A stretch of 64,000 nucleotides of DNA from Apostichopus japonicus (GCF_037975245.1 NC_092583.1:11177764-11241763), one strand, 5' to 3'; positions 24,900 to 38,158 are shown, counted from the first letter of the stretch. Translations and numbers: made by a program. The notes: generated by a model from the sequence alone, not told the origin.

Positions 24900-25475
24900 T
24901 TACTTCGTATAGTCACGTGACTTAGTAAGGGCTAAATAAGTTTTTAGGACTAGATGAAAACGAGTCATCACAAGTCAAACTGTAGGCTACCATGTTTATT
25001 GCGATGTTTTGATGTGCAGACATATTTATAGCACACAATGTAACCATACCCTGTACCGACTTAATCATGACTTAGTCATGAAATAGGACTCATGACAAGT
25101 CAAATGGTGCGCGTGAATACAGGGTAAGGCTTGTAAACGCATAGTTACCGTGAGGACTACATGAAAACGAGTCGCCACATGATATACTGCATATAATGAT
25201 GTTTTTGTGATACCAGAATAGTTTGTACTATGTTATCGAGTTGTATGACTGTCTTAGTCATGACTAGATGAGAACGAGTAATGGCAAGTCAAAGGTTACA
25301 ATCTATATTGTAATAGTTCGCTGATAACAGACATCTAGTTACCATATAATCAAACTATGGAACAGATTTAGCCATGACTAGATAAAAACGAGTCACAGTT
25401 CATATGGTGCACGTAGCTATAACAATAGGTCTGTTTTACCTCCATGCACATAGTTACCACATAGTTACCATAATT
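24900..25475. repeat. Degenerate tandem repeat, about 110 bp, five copies
   Basis: The landmark GACTAGATGAAAACGAGTCA, followed by CAAGTCAAA, recurs in diverged form at 24948, 25086 (shortened), 25154, 25262 and 25376. Copies also share TTAGTCATGA and a CATAGTTACC/TAGTTACCATA end. Spacing varies from 68 to 138 bp because of indels. Confidence 0.75.
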
Positions 25476-26739
25476 AACAACTATAGAAAGTTACCAGGCG
25501 TGCTTCAAACTGGGTTTGTACGAAATTCTACGGCAAGTCAGCATTATTACAATAAAAAAATTATATTTCATGTATTTTTTTTCTGCCATAAATACTCGCT
25601 TATGTGTACAAGAATATAGATTGATACCAAACGGAAGACCGTGGCCGAATATCTATTTGAAAACGACCTAATCAAGGCCAATTTTGAGGTCCCGTTACGT
25701 ACCCACTTTCGTATGGTATCATATGATATCAAATGGCTTTCCATAGCTTTGATGACCAATAGCTATCGCGTGTCTTTATACCTTCGCCATATTATCATCA
25801 CACTACCTTCATGAGAGTCATATAAGATTGCCTCTTGATTTGATGACATGTTATGAGGCAAAGACACTTTAAATATTTGATACTGTAATTTTATGAAGTA
25901 TATATATATATATAGGGCTTGTATGCGTTGTCCATCATAATGTCGAGCTCTGCTTCAGCTGATGTTAGCCCAAGACCATTGATCAACAATCACGAACTAC
26001 AAGGACAAGGCGAATTAAGCTGCATTATTGAATTTTGGACTGGACATTTTTTTTTATATGTTTACAACGAAGTGACCTCTGTCAGTCAGTGACGATACCC
26101 TTCATCCAACTTAAGAAAGATAACGGTCTGTAAAATGACAGATATTCTTTATCAATTCTTTTCACTTTCTCACTTCTACAAAGTCTGATCGAATGAGATG
26201 CTGAGGCTACCAATGGTCAAGGACAAAGACGGTTGGTCATCTTAAACACAGAGTTGGACATGTTGCAGCTGGTCTCTGAGTTTGAAACTGCTGCATAGTT
26301 GTCTTATTATTATTATTTTTTAATTATTATGATATTTTTTTATTATTATTATTATTATTATTTAGTTATGAATATGATATCGTTGTTTGAATATCGTCAG
26401 ACCAGTTGAATGTTGTCTCTATAAAGAGGAAACAACACTGTCATAGGGCTAATTGAACTTGTCAAACAAATCGTTAAAAACTCGTCAAAATGAATAACAC
26501 GACAAAACCACAGTTGATCATGCAATACTTAGTTGCACAACATTATACTTTGCTTTTAATATTTCGGATATTGAATCTTAATCCAGTCAATACTTGGTTA
26601 ATTCAACTGTAAATATAGAACGGTCAAGTCGACTTCCCAAGAGAATTAAAATGAATATATAATGTAATAGGAATACATAACACGATATTATAAACCAGTT
26701 GTCTAGCAAAATAGCTACTACCAATAGCTACTACAACAG
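25476..26739. other. Anonymous non-coding sequence
   Basis: Contains a short TA run at 25900-25914 and an interrupted TTA tract at about 26306-26361. No gene seen. Confidence 0.6.
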
Positions 26740-26965
26740 TAGTAGTATATATATTATTTTTATTAGTAGTAGTGGTAGTTGTAATAGTAGTATTAACCTA
26801 GGCAGGTAATATAGTTAGAGCAGCAGTACTACTAGTAGGCAGCTACTATACCAGCAGCAGAAGCAGTAGTTGTAGTAGTAATAGTAGTAGTAGTAGTTTT
26901 AGTAGAAGTAGTAGTTGTAGTAGTAGTAGTAGTAATAATAGTAGTAGTAGTCATAGTAGTAGTCA

Positions 26966-27034
<69 letters not shown>

Positions 27035-27045
27035 AAGTAGTAGTA
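26740..27045. repeat. TAG/GTA trinucleotide tract
   Basis: An imperfect region of TAG, TAT and CAG triplets becomes nearly pure GTA/TAG from about 26880 to 27045, with scattered GAA and CAT variants. Confidence 0.93.
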
Positions 27046-28569
27046 GTAGAACCTGCTTTACGAAGATCTTATTTCTTGTTCCTTTAACCTTTTAATCGCA
27101 GCTCTTGAGTTCTAAATTAGTATTTTCTCGTCTGCCTCTTGTACCTCTTGGGAAGGAAAGCAAAGCCATCGCTCTTTGTTTTATCTTATTTTTTTATCTT
27201 TGCCGATTATTTTGGGAAGTCGGTTGGCACGGAGATAAAAATAGTACACATATTGAACTGCCCGATGTCAGTTAAGATAAACCAACATGACTCTCCGACG
27301 TGCGTTGATTGCCGTAAACATTTCTCAATGATTGAAATATTTGTGGAAAAATTATAACTTTGAGGATTGAATGAATATATAGAAATATATATTTTACACT
27401 CAAGCTCAGATCACTAACCCTCACAGGAACAAGAGGTAGACAAACGACAAGTTACCTCTGTATTTGTCAAAACATTGCCAGTGCAAAGTATATTGCAATG
27501 GTAAAGTAAAGTCATATAATTTTGACATTTTTCTCTACGTACATAATTGGTTTTTGTTAGCCTGGTTCGTGCGGTTTCATTGTACATAGGGTTTATCAAA
27601 ACCAAAAAGCCAATATTTCATTGCCTCCCAAAGTTGTCATAAACTATATCTTTATTACTGCAGGTTGAAAATTTAGAAGAAAAAAAAAAACTTATTCGAG
27701 CGTAAAGAAAAGAGACCTTGATGGCGTACGAAGAAGCTAGTTTAAATAGTGTTTGTTTAGGCAATCTATAAACATTAAATTCCTTGGAGAGAAAGACGCT
27801 GAAGGATAATTTTCCGCTCTTGTAGCTGGTTTTACTTTCAAAGTAAAATTTATATACATTATTGTCGCCTTTCGACGGTCGTCTGAATTCAGGAAAAGCT
27901 TATCCAGTTAACGGGTTTCTTTTTTTTTTTATTTAAAGTTAGAATAGTTTGCAGTGATATTTCGATTTTGCTTGCACATATTTATTTGATTGTTCGCAAA
28001 AAAAAGTGGACATGTCAATTATGCATGACACGCCACTTCAAGGGCCTCTTTCCGTCAATTTCAATTATTCAACAGAAGTGAGAAATTTGAAAGAGATATC
28101 GGGGTACCGAGTTACCTTAAATAACTAATAATTTTAGCTAGTTAAGTGCCTATTTAATCAGGTATAGTTTGTGATGAATTGTAAAACTACACTCCAAACC
28201 CTAACTATATTCGATAAAATGAAAAGTTCAATGAAATGTTCAATGAAATCGATCATTAATGATTGATTATCAATGTGACTATCATACATTCACATAAGAA
28301 AAGGCCCATCGTTACTTTCCGACTTAGAATAAGTTCAAACAATTTTGAAATTACGTGTTATAGAATTTCACTACTTTGAAAGTTAAACCGTCAAGTTTAA
28401 TACCTCTTTGCGTACATATGCTGAATGAAATATTGCTAGAATGCTGAATAAAATATTAAACGAAGTATTGAGCAAGATAAAAACTGGAAGAACTTGGCTG
28501 ATTTACCGAACTGTTAGTACATATAGTCTCTATCCCTCTCCATGCACCTCTTACTCTCTCTCTTTATTC
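27046..28569. other. Anonymous non-coding sequence
   Basis: Includes a near-perfect palindrome TTTTACTTTCAAAGTAAAA at 27830-27850. No coding sequence that I can support. Confidence 0.55.
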
Positions 28570-29079
28570 AAGACTACAGCCGCTTGCATTTGTCCCACTT
28601 CACCCACACCCAACCCCTCCCACAGTCGCTTGCATTTTTGCCCCCTTGACCCACACCCAACTCCCTCCCACAACCGCCTGCATTTATCCCCTTTAACCCA
28701 CACCCAATCCCCTCCCACAACCGCTTGCCGTTGACCCCCTTTACCCACACCCAACCCCTCCCACAGTCGCTTGCATTTGTCCCCTTGGCCCACACCCAAT
28801 CCCCTTCCACAACCGCTTGCATTTGTCCTCTTTACCCACACCCAACCCCTCCCACAGTCGCTTGCATTTGTCCCCTTGACCCACACCCAATCCCCTTCCA
28901 CAACCGCTTGCATTTGTCCTCTTTACCCACACCCAACCCCTCCCACAGTCGCTTGCATTTCCCCCTTGACCCACACACAGCCCCCTCCCACAAACGCTTG
29001 TGTTTGTCCCCCTTTACACACATCCCACCCCTTCCACAACCGCTAGCATTTGTCCCCCTTTACCCACACCCAACCCACT
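28570..29079. repeat. 46-bp C-rich minisatellite, about 11 copies
   Basis: The landmark GCTTGCATTTG (or a close variant) occurs at 28582, 28628, 28676, 28723, 28769, 28815, 28860, 28906, 28951, 28996 and 29042, a period of 45-48 bp. Each unit reads roughly TTGCATTTGTCCCC, then TTTACCCACACCCAACCCC, then TCCCACAGTC or TCCACAACC. In the middle, CAGTC and CAACC units alternate, giving a 92-bp dimer. The minus strand of most units fits a four-run G-quadruplex. Proline- and glycine-rich frames on the two strands are artefacts. Confidence 0.97.
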
Positions 29080-29701
29080 TCTAGCCCATACATTACTCTC
29101 TCCATGCTCTAGTTTATTCAGTGTGGCGTCATTCGTATATGAGTTCATATGGTCAAGGATGCGTTCAGGTATACTTAATCAAAAATTCCCCTTTCCGAAC
29201 ATACGATCAGACTATATAAACTCTCCGATTTGAATTTCATTTACTTTAGACGTCTATGATTCGTATCACCTGTCATTGAAAAATCGTTAAAATAAATGAC
29301 ATCTCTAAAACGTTTGACGTCACGAAGTTTTATCAAGTAATCAAGATATTGGTCGTAAAGATAATCTTTCGTTTTCAAGTAATTTTCCAAAGAGTGGTAG
29401 AGGTAGAACGTTTTAAACCAAAGAAAAGGAACCCTTGTTCCTCTCTGCAGAAAGGAGAGAAAATAAAATACAATCATTTGATTGAAGTTTTGATTTTCAC
29501 AGTACATACTAGGAAAGCGATCGATAAATGCAGCATGTACCATTCCTCGATCGGCAAATACAAGCCTACGTATTTACATCAGAGAAGACAAGGTTATATT
29601 CGAACATCGTAAAGCTTCGATTGTATTGGTGTTATCTTTTGTATCGCATGAATGTACACCTTACGTAATGTCTGTGAGGCGTCGCTCTTGCACGGAGACA
29701 A

Positions 29702-29724
29702 TGACGTCATATATTGTGACGTCA
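29702..29724. promoter_or_regulatory. Pair of full CRE-like sites (TGACGTCA)
   Basis: Two perfect TGACGTCA octamers start at 29702 and 29717, 15 bp apart. This palindrome is the known binding site of CREB/ATF bZIP factors. Regulatory use here is inference; no gene start is identified nearby. Confidence 0.35.
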
Positions 29725-30365
29725 GAGACCCGATAAGTCTGTTATCGTAAACCTGCAATTTTCCAACCAGCTGTGTTTAGTCCTTGATTCGTAGCTTAGT
29801 TGTTAATTCTGTGATATAACTTAAAGGTTTTTTTTTTAATCACTTAACTTTCGTGAAAATTAACGAAAGATACATGCATATACTTATAACGTGAAACATA
29901 TTATAAGAATATAGACTGGTGGCGTTTTTTCATACATTTTTTCTTTCTTTTTCGTGAATAATAACGCTTTATACGCAAGCCACTGCATAGCAATCGAATG
30001 AGATAGAAGTTTGATTATTCTAACCATCGCTATATAGAATTTTTAACAGCAACATAAACTATCCTTGCATTTTGCAATTTGGGAACACTTAATATATAGG
30101 TCTTTTGTACTCTGACAGATTCGGTTAGGACAAGGTCGTTATTTTAAAGGTTATGTTTGCTTTCATCATGTCTGGGTCATATCATTGCTCCATTCTGGCA
30201 AGGCATACATTTAGACTCACATTCAGTATTATAGAAGTGTATATACGATATATGTATACTGCATGTTTGTATAGGGTTTTTAGTATACTATTCTAGTCGT
30301 CTTTATCGACGTGTTAGTCATTCGGGGGCGCCTCCTGATCACGCACTACACAAATGCTGGTGAAT

Positions 30366-30395
30366 ACCAGGTACCTGGTTGGACTGTATCCAACC
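30366..30395. other. 14-bp palindrome overlapping a hairpin
   Basis: ACCAGGTACCTGGT is a perfect palindrome. Its end overlaps GGTTGGA-CTGTA-TCCAACC, a 7-bp stem with a 5-base loop. No function is evident. Confidence 0.5.
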
Positions 30396-30666
30396 AAAAT
30401 ATGGATTGCACGGGTGGAATTTTATAGGTCACCTTGCGATGGGGGCAACACTTAGAGGTAAAGTTATATCGGATAGTACTAACTGAAGCTCTATTGTTCA
30501 CTGACGTACAATTAATAGCGACAAAGGGAAAAACATATTTCAAGCGGTCCAATTCCTTCGATGATAACAAATAAAAAAAAAGGTAAAATAACCGCAGCCA
30601 AAACAAGTTTCTATAACTTGATTAGCACTTGTACAACGGCTGGTCACCTCAAAAAATGCAATAAGA

Positions 30667-30677
30667 AATAATATATA

Positions 30678-30716
<39 letters not shown>
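30667..30716. repeat. TA microsatellite
   Basis: Nearly pure TA, with one TC step near the start. Confidence 0.95.
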
Positions 30717-30719
<3 letters not shown>

Positions 30720-31499
30720 GGTACCGTTTTGTTTATCTTCCAGTTAGATTGTTTCTGAATACAAAGCTAGCGTGAAAGAAAGATTGATGTTAGGAATGAC
30801 TCGCTGGAGCGTAGGGATCTTTTATGTATTCCTCTAGCAGGCCCTACTCAAGCGAGTAGATGGAAGTTACAATATTGTCTGCAATCATTTACAGATCTCG
30901 TCATATTTTATGACTCTCCAGGTACCGGTAGAGTTTTGCCTAAGTCGACGTCTCGAGCGTAACGGTTAACGGAGACAATCACTATAGTCATGAACACAGA
31001 GGTGCTATAAATGTCTTACATCAGCGAAAAATATAATAATAAATGGTGTGATTGATATCTATTTGTAAAAACAAAATAGGAGAAATGAAAATAAAACACA
31101 AAACACAAATAATCACAACATATTGCTGCAAACTTTTAAAATATAAATCTCTTAGAGATGTTAAGTTATACAGTGGTTATATTTCATAATATAATATATT
31201 TACGCATATATGTGATAGAGTTAATATGAGGTACATAATTATATGTCCAGTTGATTTTTGCCATGTTTTTGAGTCATTTAACATCTGTTTTAACTAAGTT
31301 TGACATTCATAGCTATATAAGATAGCTAGGGTTACACAATTTTACACAATAATGTCGCTGCATATACAGTACCTTTAATTCTAGTAAACAGTTGGACGTC
31401 ATTGAGATTTTGTTTGATTCTGCACATATTTTCAGTATAGTTTGAAATAATTATCGGTGTATACTAGTCTCGATTATTGCAGCTGTTTGCCTGTTGGAG

Positions 31500-31502
<3 letters not shown>
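30717..31502. other. Anonymous non-coding sequence
   Basis: No gene or repeat that I can support. Confidence 0.6.

Positions 31503-31580
<78 letters not shown>
31503..31580. repeat. TA microsatellite
   Basis: Pure TA, about 39 units. Confidence 0.97.
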
Positions 31581-31582
<2 letters not shown>

Positions 31583-32477
31583 ACAAATTGTCACTTATAC
31601 CCAATGCCAAAAGTTCAATCATGAGCAATTATATCCTCACCATTTCTACTGGTAGAGTTTTCAAATACTTTCTAACTATATGTTACTAAAGTTACTTAAG
31701 TTATTATAGTTACTAAGTATATGAATTCTCTTTGCTCAAATTACGTCATAACATTTTAAATTAATTTCTGGTAGTATGAGCCGTTAAAAAGAAATAAAAA
31801 AACGCGTCCACAACTGTTATGGGTCATAGGGACACTACATAGATGTAGCACTACGGTATGACCTTTCCCATCGTGACAATTATATCTCGTGTTACAAGTG
31901 CCCGGGAGCATATCACGTGGTATATGCAACAATATAGGTATATCAGTGTTCTATTTCCGTAGCATATTCACATAAACGAATTTCACACAGCGTCTGTATG
32001 TAAAAGACATACATATTTGCCGAAACATACCCACTTAGCAATTATCTTTGCATAAGAGTCAAGGGTGACCTTTCCGATTCCTGTATTACAGGATGTCTTA
32101 ATTCGGCAAATCACTCTTTTTTAAGAATGCTTCTTTCAATACCGAAATAAAATTCATGCTAATTTTTTTCTCCTGATAATGATTTCCCCGTTAGTGGAGT
32201 GATTTCGTGCATGTGTGCTATCGGGTCCTTCAAAGCATTCTATTAGTTAGCAATACCAGTACGAGATCGCTAGCTACTGCTGATCACGTACCAATTAGAA
32301 GCAGTAAATGTAGTTAGCAGCGAGTGATAATGCTGGAAGTGAAACTCGACGACAAGGGCGTGAATAGATTGCGTGCACATCGATCCAGGAAAAGTAAATT
32401 AAAAGACTGATTTATCCCAAGGCGATTTGGCCTTGACATGAAAGGCAACGTTATACAACCATACAAAGCATTTTTGT
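31581..32477. other. Anonymous non-coding sequence
   Basis: No gene or repeat that I can support. Confidence 0.6.
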
Positions 32478-32657
<180 letters not shown>

Positions 32658-33056
32658 CGAAATAAATACATTGATACAGGTCAGGTTGGTAGCAAGTTCA
32701 CATGTGACTAGAAAACAAGAAATATAGAGGAACACAGAAAAAAATGAAAGGGAACAGAGAAAGAAAATTCCTTTCTTTTTATCCTTGGAGGAAACCATTT
32801 TCTTTAAAAATCGTTTCAAACTCAACAAATATGACTTTTGAACGAAAACTGAGTTATTAATCCTTTCATTCTTCTTGAAAAACACTGTGTGTGATCAAAA
32901 GCGACGAAACACCTAAAACCGGATGTTCTAAAAAATTAAGAGAACCATCAGGGTTATTCTGTAAATAACATGCCTAAAGGACTTGGTGAAAAAAAGTACT
33001 GAGGAAAAAATGAAATGGAACGTTGAACTTTCAATATACGGAACTAATGACTATGT
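32658..33056. other. Anonymous non-coding sequence
   Basis: No gene seen. Confidence 0.6.
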
Positions 33057-33115
33057 ACATCTACATATACATATTCATATATACACATACATATGCATGT
33101 ATATACATATATGTT

Positions 33116-33156
<41 letters not shown>

Positions 33157-33303
33157 GTGGAGAGAGAGATATTTTATAAATATATATATATATATATAGA
33201 TATATATATATATATACATTCAACAATACATATATATATATATATACATATATGTACATACAAAAATACATACATACATCCATACATACACACATCCATA
33301 CAT
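33057..33303. repeat. Compound TA/GA/TACA microsatellite
   Basis: TATACATA steps, a GA run at about 33128-33154, a second GA patch, a TA tract, and then TACATACATACATCCATACA-like tetranucleotides follow one another. Confidence 0.92.
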
Positions 33304-34098
33304 GTGCATATCACTTACGTCGCTCACGACGATAAAATAATCAGAGAGCACCTAACCTGAACAGATATGCAAGCACTCTGGGTCGTTTAATATTTTCTTT
33401 ATACATTGGTTTATAATGTTCGACTAAATCAATACTCACCTGACTCTAAATGATTATACAAACATTCTCTGGAATTCATTTCCAGCCTGGTTTCTTTCAT
33501 TCTTGTTAAACGAAACTTCAGAATACTTAACTTTGCTTTTTAGAAATTTCTCGCCTCCCTCGGAGTTTGCTTAAGACTTCGTGTAATGTGTCTGTGATGC
33601 ATATACTAACATTAAAGGGGTTGGTATTCGTGTATTGTACATGAAGTTGTATATATACACTTAATGTACACGTAAGCCTTTCGTTGCATTTATCAACTAT
33701 GTGTTCCCTTTGACGTTCAATATTATTACATGCCAACGTTCCTCTAATTCTCAGACACAAGGGCTTTTAATACAGTAAACGCTTTGTTTAAGCAGTCGAT
33801 TTATATTACTTCATAATCTAATAGTATATAAAGTTTCTAGGTTTTTTACAAGTATATATGTGGCATATTTATACATATGTGGTTGCAATGTACTTGCGAA
33901 TATTCTGTATGATCATTCTTCTCAGGCAGTTGATGATATGTGATACCACAATTATATTTTAGGTGTATGCTAAATACAGAAATGCAGAAATTATCGGTAT
34001 GCTTCATATGGATGACTTGATATGGACGAATATTAAATTCCAAATTTAATAATGAATAAATAGTAAAAAAGTATTAATTGCCCTTTTTTCTATTTTAT
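33304..34098. other. Anonymous non-coding sequence
   Basis: No gene or repeat that I can support. Confidence 0.6.
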
Positions 34099-34195
34099 TA
34101 ATATATATATATATATATATATATATACAAAAAATACATATTCATATAAACACATACATATATATGTATACAAACACACACACATATATACTATA
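34099..34195. repeat. TA microsatellite with CA/TACA flank
   Basis: Pure TA at 34099-34128, then ACATA and CA steps. A separate short CA run is at 34322-34338. Confidence 0.88.
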
Positions 34196-35540
34196 TAAGC
34201 AGACGCATACAATATAAATAGCCTATGTAATTGATAACAATAAAGCGATACATTAACTATGTAAATTAAAAACCAAAACAATTTAAAATGAAGTAACGTT
34301 ATATATAAATAATTATTCCTTGACACACACACACACATACTATACGTACATGTCTGTGCTATTCATCTTTGTTCTTCTAACTTGTTCGCATCTTAGTTAC
34401 CTCCCTGAAGTCAGAAATGACATCAGTAAGTAGACCACAAGTGACTAGAAAGAAGAAGAGAAAAAAATCTCGTAATTGTATGATCTTCTAAAAACATTTC
34501 CAAAAGATTAGTATTGATTTTTCCTCCCTTTTGCTAAAGAATTTTGCTTTCGTAATTTATTGACATAGATCGAACATAAAGAAAGAAGGGTGGTAGAATT
34601 GCTGAAGACGTCGCTTCGTGTCATTGATATTAATTTAAATTAGGTCTCTATCACCTTGCTCATCCTTTGGGATGCAGATACGGACTATGTTTTCCTTTCC
34701 TAATGGGTCTTCTTGGAAGCATCGACGCCATCAATTTGTAAAAAAGCATCTCTAAAATTATTTGTGACTCCTCTTCACCAAGCAAGATTTACTCACAGAC
34801 GTTATTCCCACGAGCATTTATTCCCTTCTTCTTTTCACTTCGATTTTCATTTTCTGTTTTTCTTTTTAATACTTGGAAGGTAGATTTCTTTTCTTTGCAG
34901 ATGATAGTTATTTAAGAACAGACGCAGATATGAATAGATCTGATCATCACAAATCCTGAATAAGGTCATAAGAGTTAAAAAAAAAAATAACCGAGTAAAT
35001 ATTCTCTCTGTCTCTTAATGTTAGATATCGTTTGTTATGTGAGCAGGAAACAATTAGCAAAGAACTAATCGGTTGGAAAAGTAAATGTATGCGATATTGT
35101 ATATAAAGCATCCGTTTTCTTAAAAGAAATTAGAGATGATGCACATCCATTGCTTGAATTTTTTATGGTTTTTTTATTTTGCTAAGTGTTCAAAAAAATT
35201 GCATGATGTAGATCGGATATTCAGGTATAAATGCAATCGACGAAGAGAAATAAGTATTCAGTGGTTTTCTTTCAATTGTGTCATTGTAGTACCCCACTTA
35301 ACCGAACCGTTCATCTGTTTGACGAGATCAGAAATTATCGTGGAAATAAAATGATCTGTGTTGTTCGTCTCTATTGAGTACGACTCGTGGTGAGGTAATA
35401 GAAATTTCTCAGTGTGCGTTGTTGTGAAAACTGTTCCGATACACAATAAGTTCATAACATTTAATAGATAAAGTTTCAGCATTTGCCAACTTCGCAGAAA
35501 AGGTCATGTACCGGTACTTCATGTATTGGGATCTACAAAA
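34196..35540. other. Anonymous non-coding sequence
   Basis: No gene or repeat that I can support. Confidence 0.6.
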
Positions 35541-35721
35541 TACTACACTACTATTACTACTACTGCTACTGCTACTATTGCTACTACTACTACTACTGCT
35601 AATACTGCTACTACTACTACTACTACTACTGCTACTGCTGCTATACTGCTACTGCTGCTATACTGCTACTGCTACTAGTACACTACTATTACTTTTACTA
35701 CTACTACTACTAATAATAATA

Positions 35722-35763
<42 letters not shown>
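35541..35763. repeat. CTA/CTG trinucleotide tract followed by TA microsatellite
   Basis: Interleaved CTA and CTG triplets at 35541-35712 include a repeated ACTGCTGCTATACTGCT block. TAA triplets and a TA run at 35724-35761 follow. Confidence 0.93.
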
Positions 35764-36939
35764 CCTATATATAATAACAAATTCAGCATAAACCCCTTTA
35801 ATTATTGCTTCAAATTACTTCTGACGAATTGTTAATTCAAGTGGTCATGACAAACATACTCTTTACGAACAATTAGAAAACGATTTATGAGTTTGTTGCA
35901 AGAAAGAGGCATGCCCGTTGCTATTATGGTCCGTATGATAACATGTTTGGATAATACAGTTTAGTGTTTCATGTTTAGTGTAATCATGACAGATTAATAG
36001 CTTCTACGACAGTTAGTAAGCTAGTAGCAATAATATTGTCTTATGAAACAAATTAATAACGAAGAAGGGATGCGCTGTTTTTCTTCCTAATTAATGGCGC
36101 TTAAATTGTATTTGTTTTATTGATGGTTTCTGTTGTATATTTTTATGCACACATGTATACTTTTAATACACTAAGACAATAGCATGATCTCGTTGATGTT
36201 TAGGTAAAGAGAACACTCGTTTGTTTCATTTTATTATGGCAGATGATTGATTGTTATGTTTTCAGCGAAAATTATTAGCAAGGATTGGTTTGATCGTAAA
36301 AGTCTAAACATATTATCTGCAGTCTATAAACGTCTCGTGTTTAATATTTTGTGTAACGTTACGAAATATAGCATGTTTGGATAGAACTATAGTCCGTCTT
36401 AACAGCGGTTAAATTAGTCATCAATTTTGTGTTACTAAGCCTTGTTTAATTTTTTTTTAAATGCGGGTATTGTGATCACAGCTTATTTTGAAAATAAAGG
36501 GCTCAAACTAGCTTGTACACATGCTATAAAATGCTCACTCTATACAGGAAACTGAGCGAGAAGCTGTTTAAGATACAGTAGTATCAACAGGTTGGATAAA
36601 TTATTTCTTATTATTAATTATAGAAAACCATCCCCTCTTTGTACTTTTATGTGATAGTTTATTAGTTAGCGACAGTTGCTATATGTCTGTAAAGAGTTGT
36701 TGCAATAGTTCTTATTTTTTTTTAGGTCTGTTGACTATTCTGGAAGAAAATCTACTTATTCAACAGAATATAAAACATTGATAAATTATAGCATATACAC
36801 TTACAAAAACTTCTTAACTTATTACAGATTGAGAGTTGAAATGATATGAGTGAAAGGGAATTGAACTAACATGAGGGAATTCAATTTATGTTCCTGAAAT
36901 GACGTCAAGTATTTTGTGGTTATGGGACTACGCAATATA
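35764..36939. other. Anonymous non-coding sequence
   Basis: Contains TGACGTCA at 36900. No gene recognised. Confidence 0.6.
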
Positions 36940-37053
36940 TATATATGTGGCCCTATATGTGGCCCTGTATGTGGCCTTCCCATAATCATGCCCTGTATGT
37001 GGCCCTGTATCTGGCCCTGTATGTGGCCCTGTATGTGGCCTTCCCATAATCAT
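36940..37053. repeat. 12-bp minisatellite with 64-bp higher-order unit
   Basis: The 12-bp unit TATGTGGCCCTG (with A and C variants) recurs about eight times. The array is twice interrupted by the same TGTGGCCTTCCCATAATCAT block, ending at 36989 and 37053, so a 64-bp block has itself been duplicated. Confidence 0.93.
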
Positions 37054-38158
37054 ATTAGTAATCTTTAAAGTTCTGGATAAATATGTCTGACTGCAAAGAT
37101 CTGCATGTGTAATCAATAGCTCATACTTCTCTTATTGTATAATGGAGAGCCTAACACAGCACAGGCTATGTCATCAGCTGTGAATTGTGGTAACTTGTCT
37201 TTAGGCCACCGCATATATTCTGCTTACGACCGGCATTAAGAAAAAAGTCATGGGAAGTTATGATATGCTGTCCAAAATGATATTCTATGCATTCGCTATG
37301 AATCGCTGGAACATTCTTCATTTTAAGGTCAAATATACACCCTTATAGCATTTTGTGTCGCGGAGATGTAACCTATATTTACACATTTAGTGAGATTTAA
37401 TGAAATTGTATCTGGCAACAGCAGCGTTAGTGATGACGTAATGTTCAAATCAGTTATCAAGTGAAGAAACTGGTTTCCTTACGCAAAAGGTGCAGAGTTA
37501 TGGTAATCTAACTGAAAGACAATTGACAAACTAACCACGAAGCAGCCAAAGGTAATCACTTTTCAATGACTCGACAAATCAAAAACAATATTATGGAAGG
37601 AAAGTAAAGATTTTGAAGTACATCTAACATGATGACATCACAGACCAGCTACTATTATCCAAATTTCTGGAGTAAGGAATTGGTTTATCTGGTAAATTTA
37701 GATAACATATACAAACAGACAACCATATGTGTAGAATAATTCAATTCAATTCATTAATTCAGCCAATGTATACAAATATTACAAATCGAGAATCAGAACC
37801 TTTCCTCCTACTCAGTAATAAATATGAGTAAGAAATTGATAAGAAATATGTGACGATACATAAAAAATATGTAAGAATATAAAGATGTAAGAAATATGTA
37901 AGATATGCAAAAAAATGTAAGAAATCTAAAAGTGAAAAAAATATTCATATAAAAATATGTCACTAAATCAACTAATATAACAACAAAAAGTTGCAATGCT
38001 GAAAAATAAGCTAACATAATAAAATAAATAAATGAAAAATATGCTAACACAAAATATGCTAACATATTTCCTTTGTAAAAGATCGCTAAATGCTTACATT
38101 AACGTTAATTTCATGCCGTTATGTTATTAACAAACCTGTTTTATCCGGTTTCAGTGTT
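37054..38158. other. Non-coding sequence with degenerate AT-rich repeats
   Basis: At about 37825-38060 degenerate AAGAAATATGTAAG-like and AATATGCTAACA-like steps recur but give no clean period. The rest is anonymous. Confidence 0.5.

Larger units (their letters stand above)
29080..30666. other. Anonymous non-coding sequence with paired CRE-like octamers
   Basis: Holds TGACGTCA at 29315 and a close pair at 29702 and 29717, plus a palindrome and hairpin cluster at 30366-30395. No gene recognised. Confidence 0.55.

Noticed and set aside
28441-29233. Proline/threonine-rich and glycine/tryptophan-rich frames on both strands
   Set aside because: They are translations of the 46-bp minisatellite in several frames at once, with no start context, domain or splice signal.
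36926-36940. GGTTATGGG as the missing K2P filter codons (Gly-Tyr-Gly)
   Set aside because: No AG acceptor precedes it in the right phase, and the following codons do not continue as a K2P sequence.
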